DNA of 64,000 nt from Pollutiaquabacter aromativorans. GTDB lineage: Bacteria; Bacteroidota; Bacteroidia; AKYH767-A; 2013-40CM-41-45. A model generated the notes under the pieces. It was not told the DNA's origin. It ran no database searches and saw only the letters and a program-made list of their open reading frames with translations. The stretch is taken from positions 1,674,001-1,738,000 of the forward strand of contig CP185379.1 of the NCBI GenBank assembly GCA_049177215.1. Direction: 5' to 3'. Of this stretch, positions 62,863-64,000 are shown piece by piece. A program made the translations under genes and the position numbers. Position 1 is the first letter of the stretch. Every line of letters begins with the position of its first letter.

Positions 62863-64000
62863 GTGAAACTCACCTCTAAACCTGGAATGCTGCAGTCATT
62901 CCTTTTTCCGCGCCTCAACAGCAACTTTGGTTCACTTTCCCGGAAAAGTACTTTCTCCCTACTGGCACTGCTTGGATGCCTCTTAATTTCGGCCAGGTTG
63001 AAAGCAGGAGATGCTTGTATGCAGTTACCCATTTCACTTGCCGACCGCGTCAACCAGTCCGAGCTGATCATTGAAGGTGAAATCATCAGCAGTCAGTCGA
63101 AGTGGAATGTTGAACGAAACATGATCTTCACGGTAAGTCAGATTCGTGTTTTCAAACTGTTTAAAGGCAGCTTATCAGGCTCGGTAGTTACACTGCTTAC
63201 GGAAGGAGGACAGGATGGACTTGATCTCATTGAAGTAGGCAATGAATTCATGCCGGTCGTCGGTGAGCAAGGCGTGTTCATGCTCAAAATGAACTCGAAG
63301 ATTCCGAACCTGGCCATTCGGTTTCAGGGCCCACTCTATACCTGCTTCATGGCGCATCAAAGCACGGTCATGTACAACCTCTTTGATAAAACAGCCAACA
63401 GTCCGTTTCAACAATTCAACAGTATTCCATACGGACTATATCCGGCCATTCATCAGATCACCGGGCAGTACCACACGGAATTGATTACGAATACCCGGCT
63501 CAACCAGGCCTTACAGCAAACACAGTCAGGAAATCAGGTGAACGCGGTTCCGACTATCACCTCGTTCACTCCGACGACGATCACCGCCGGCACCCGCAGC
63601 CTGCTTACCATCAACGGTACCAATTTCGGTGCATCGCGTGGAGCAGGTTTCGTCGAGTTTCGCAATGCCAACGATGGAGGAGCCAGCTGGGTGCAGGCCA
63701 AAGCAAGTGACTACCGAACCTGGACCAACACACAGATCACGGTCTGGGTTCCCTCCAGTTCACTTTCCAATGGCCCTTCCGCCGGAACCGGCCAGATCCG
63801 GGTCACGAACAACGATCCGAATATCGCCACCAGTACAGGAACACTGACGGTCACCTATTCTGTCATCAACGTGGAATTCGACGGCAAGGGTCAGTACACG
63901 GAACACCAGAACGACAATACCACAGGTGGCTACACCTTCCAATGCGAAGCCGCCACCTTTGCCGCGAATGCCCCTGCTGTCGCCGCCTTTACCCGTGCCA
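62863..64000 (+). CDS. Secreted IPT/TIG-domain protein, probable metalloprotease (3' end outside the window)
   Basis: An open frame from the GTG at 62863 (or ATG 62887) runs to the right edge, 379 codons so far. It has a long N-region and a signal helix (TFSLLALLGCLLISARL, ending LKAG), an N-terminal beta-rich part (about residues 50-220), then an IPT/TIG domain (about 230-325, ITSFTPTTITAGTRSLLTI and NGTNFGAS). The next domain starts SVINVEFDGKGQYTEHQNDN, resembling the opening of secreted metalloproteases in Bacteroidota, but the active site is not reached. A type IX sorting domain may lie beyond the edge. Confidence 0.7.
   Translation, partial: MKLTSKPGMLQSFLFPRLNSNFGSLSRKSTFSLLALLGCLLISARLKAGDACMQLPISLADRVNQSELIIEGEIISSQSKWNVERNMIFTVSQIRVFKLFKGSLSGSVVTLLTEGGQDGLDLIEVGNEFMPVVGEQGVFMLKMNSKIPNLAIRFQGPLYTCFMAHQSTVMYNLFDKTANSPFQQFNSIPYGLYPAIHQITGQYHTELITNTRLNQALQQTQSGNQVNAVPTITSFTPTTITAGTRSLLTINGTNFGASRGAGFVEFRNANDGGASWVQAKASDYRTWTNTQITVWVPSSSLSNGPSAGTGQIRVTNNDPNIATSTGTLTVTYSVINVEFDGKGQYTEHQNDNTTGGYTFQCEAATFAANAPAVAAFTRA

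Overview
The window looks like a chromosomal stretch from a member of the Bacteroidota. The evidence is a PorT-type gliding/type IX secretion protein, large secreted proteins ending in type IX sorting domains, a complete MoxR/BatA-E aerotolerance operon in the Bacteroidota order, families largely found in this phylum (DUF4293, DUF4907, DUF5777), a tmRNA whose tag reads GNTNYALAA, and promoters of the TTTG-N19-21-TAnnTTTG type. Few genes have Shine-Dalgarno sequences. The genus cannot be fixed from the window; an uncultured Chitinophagales/Sphingobacteriales-like lineage is a guess.

Layout. 0-5 kb: a small membrane protein, an SPFH protein, an aldehyde dehydrogenase, an NAD(P)-binding reductase and an SDR. 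5-10.4 kb: a cation/proton antiporter, then a dipeptide-type ABC binding protein and two permeases without ATPases. 10.6-19.4 kb: the moxR-DUF58-batA-B-C-D-E operon with an acetyltransferase gene wedged between batC and batD. 19.4-28 kb: a phosphodiesterase, DUF4293, rho (broken into three reading frames), a SulP transporter, lon and an aspartate-type aminotransferase. 28-36 kb: heptose-phosphate kinase, menaquinone methyltransferase, porT, an FAD oxidoreductase, a TrmH-type methyltransferase, a phosphoesterase, pdxH, bcp and yqgE. 36-37.4 kb: tRNA-Pro(CGG) and tmRNA embedded in heptanucleotide repeats. 37.5-41.3 kb: a four-gene electron-transfer operon (NapH-like ferredoxin with TPRs, two c-type cytochromes, a beta-barrel). 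41.3-47.6 kb: a secreted lysyl-oxidase-like protein, a flavin-type small protein and a giant CotH protein. 47.6-52.5 kb: thrA-thrB-thrC. 52.5-62.7 kb: a glutamine amidotransferase, ridA, an M61 peptidase, lpdA, mscL, asnB, a YdcF-like protein, a DUF4907 lipoprotein and an M2 dipeptidase. The window ends inside a secreted protein with an IPT/TIG domain.

Functionally this is mostly housekeeping sequence with cell-envelope and secretion themes. PorT and three likely type IX cargo proteins fit a working type IX system. The Bat operon and the cytochrome operon point to envelope-stress and respiratory functions.

The two most unusual signals are these. First, rho needs two +1 frame changes, and both fall at the same octamer, ACTTGGCC. 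Second, there are families of degenerate 7-bp tandem repeats between genes; two of the loci, 7 kb apart, carry the same pair of arrays in inverted order.
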